Shown here piece after piece: positions 52,771 through 53,049 of a stretch of 53,049 nucleotides of DNA. Every line of letters starts with the position of its first letter. Position 1 is the stretch's first letter. Source of the stretch: Bacteroidota bacterium (GTDB taxonomy: Bacteria; Bacteroidota; Bacteroidia; B-17B0; Aurantibacillaceae); assembly GCA_013697245.1 (NCBI GenBank), contig JACCXH010000035.1, forward strand, positions 1 through 53,049, read 5' to 3'. Made by a program: the position numbers and the translations under genes. The notes beneath the pieces were generated by a model. It was given only the letters and a program-made list of their open reading frames with translations, did not search any database and was not told the origin of the DNA.

Positions 52771-53049
52771 TTATTGTTTGAGCAAAGTGACATGTCCTAC
52801 ATAACTTTTCTTGTTGTTTTCAAGATCAGTGATCATTATTTTGTAGATGTAAACGCCATCCTGAGCAACACCATTGTCAGAGTTAATATCTGAGCCTTTT
52901 ACACTGCCATCCCATCCTTTTCTAAATTCACTTGAAGTAAAGATGAGTTCGCCCCAACGGTCAAAGATCTGCATTTTGTAACCATCTTCTTTAATACCAT
53001 AACCGTAAGGCATAAAGATATCGTTGCGACCGTTCTTATCCGGTGTAAA
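52771..53049 (-). CDS. C-terminal part of a T9SS type B cargo protein (partial)
   Basis: The frame runs through the right edge of the window, so only the last 92 residues are visible. They form a CHU_C/gliding-motility-type C-terminal domain (T9SS type B): FTPDKNGRNDIFMPYG, MQIFDRWGELIFTSSEFRKGWDG, DGVYIYKIMITD, ending VGHVTLLKQ. Residues upstream of the first in-window Met (FTPDKNGRNDIF) continue the domain in frame, confirming that the start lies further right. Type B domains send large adhesins such as SprB out through the T9SS, and unlike type A they are used with PorP/SprF-like partners. The passenger cannot be judged. Confidence 0.9.
   Translation of the reverse strand, partial: FTPDKNGRNDIFMPYGYGIKEDGYKMQIFDRWGELIFTSSEFRKGWDGSVKGSDINSDNGVAQDGVYIYKIMITDLENNKKSYVGHVTLLKQ

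Noticed and set aside
1-53049. CRISPR arrays, tRNA or rRNA genes
   Set aside because: No regularly spaced repeats and no recognisable tRNA or rRNA segments were found on reading through.

Overview
This is an AT-rich chromosomal segment from a member of the Bacteroidota (class Bacteroidia; I cannot fix the order). The assignment rests on several type IX secretion system (T9SS) C-terminal sorting domains (type A at 8.4-10.5 kb and 42.5 kb, type B at the right edge), a T9SS plug protein, a PorV/PorQ-family barrel, three TonB-dependent receptors (two with carboxypeptidase-like regulatory N-termini), the bacillithiol gene bshC, and promoter elements of the Bacteroidota form TTG-N19/20-TAnnTTTG. 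No rRNA, tRNA, CRISPR array, transposase or phage module is visible.

Layout. 0-5.3 kb: a secreted unknown, a divergent PF10023-type aminopeptidase, and a tandem pair of large secreted thioredoxin-fold proteins with CGHC motifs. 5.3-7.05 kb: a small accessory island of two minus-strand genes (a MORN-repeat protein and a small lipoprotein), each followed by a copy of a ~190-bp direct repeat, which looks like a two-unit gene-cassette array. 7.07-8.36 kb: a SCO1/SenC copper protein and a cysteine-free SCO-like partner overlapping it. 8.4-10.5 kb: two paralogous T9SS cargo proteins. 10.8-15.9 kb: a tightly packed operon of thiolase, PorE-like TPR/PD40 protein, upp and bshC. 16-18.1 kb: a large repetitive surface protein. 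18.1-21.9 kb: TonB receptor, cobalamin adenosyltransferase, PaaI-type thioesterase and a basic secreted protein. 22.3-26.3 kb: a large secreted adhesin-like protein and the T9SS plug protein. 26.3-34.2 kb: mostly housekeeping and metabolic genes (aldehyde dehydrogenase, DUF892 ferritin-like protein, PIF1-family helicase, nadB, NifU-like protein, dCMP deaminase). 34.4-43.7 kb: an operon of a 1239-aa TonB receptor, a 1480-aa secreted protein and a PorV/PorQ-like barrel. 43.8-46.1 kb: greA, a HIT protein and a phosphohexomutase. 46.1-52.7 kb: a TonB receptor with two DUF5689-like lipoproteins, divergent from a secreted endonuclease/exonuclease/phosphatase. 52.8 kb to the end: the C-terminus of a type B T9SS cargo protein.

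How it fits together. The dominant theme is the cell surface: T9SS cargo, T9SS machinery-linked proteins and TonB receptors with partner lipoproteins. The 46-52.7 kb locus can be read as a surface system that cleaves or binds a phosphorus-containing polymer (perhaps nucleic acid) and imports the products; this is inference from gene families and context. Tandem duplication is frequent: thioredoxin-like pair, SCO pair, T9SS cargo pair and DUF5689 pair.

The signals most worth a second look are the repeat-bounded cassette units at 5.37-7.05 kb, the DUF5689/TonB/nuclease locus with its 439-bp divergent control region, a promoter followed at once by an intrinsic-terminator-like hairpin in front of greA, and a promoter at the left edge framed by nested inverted repeats whose 12-base core recurs in front of the 16-kb surface-protein gene.
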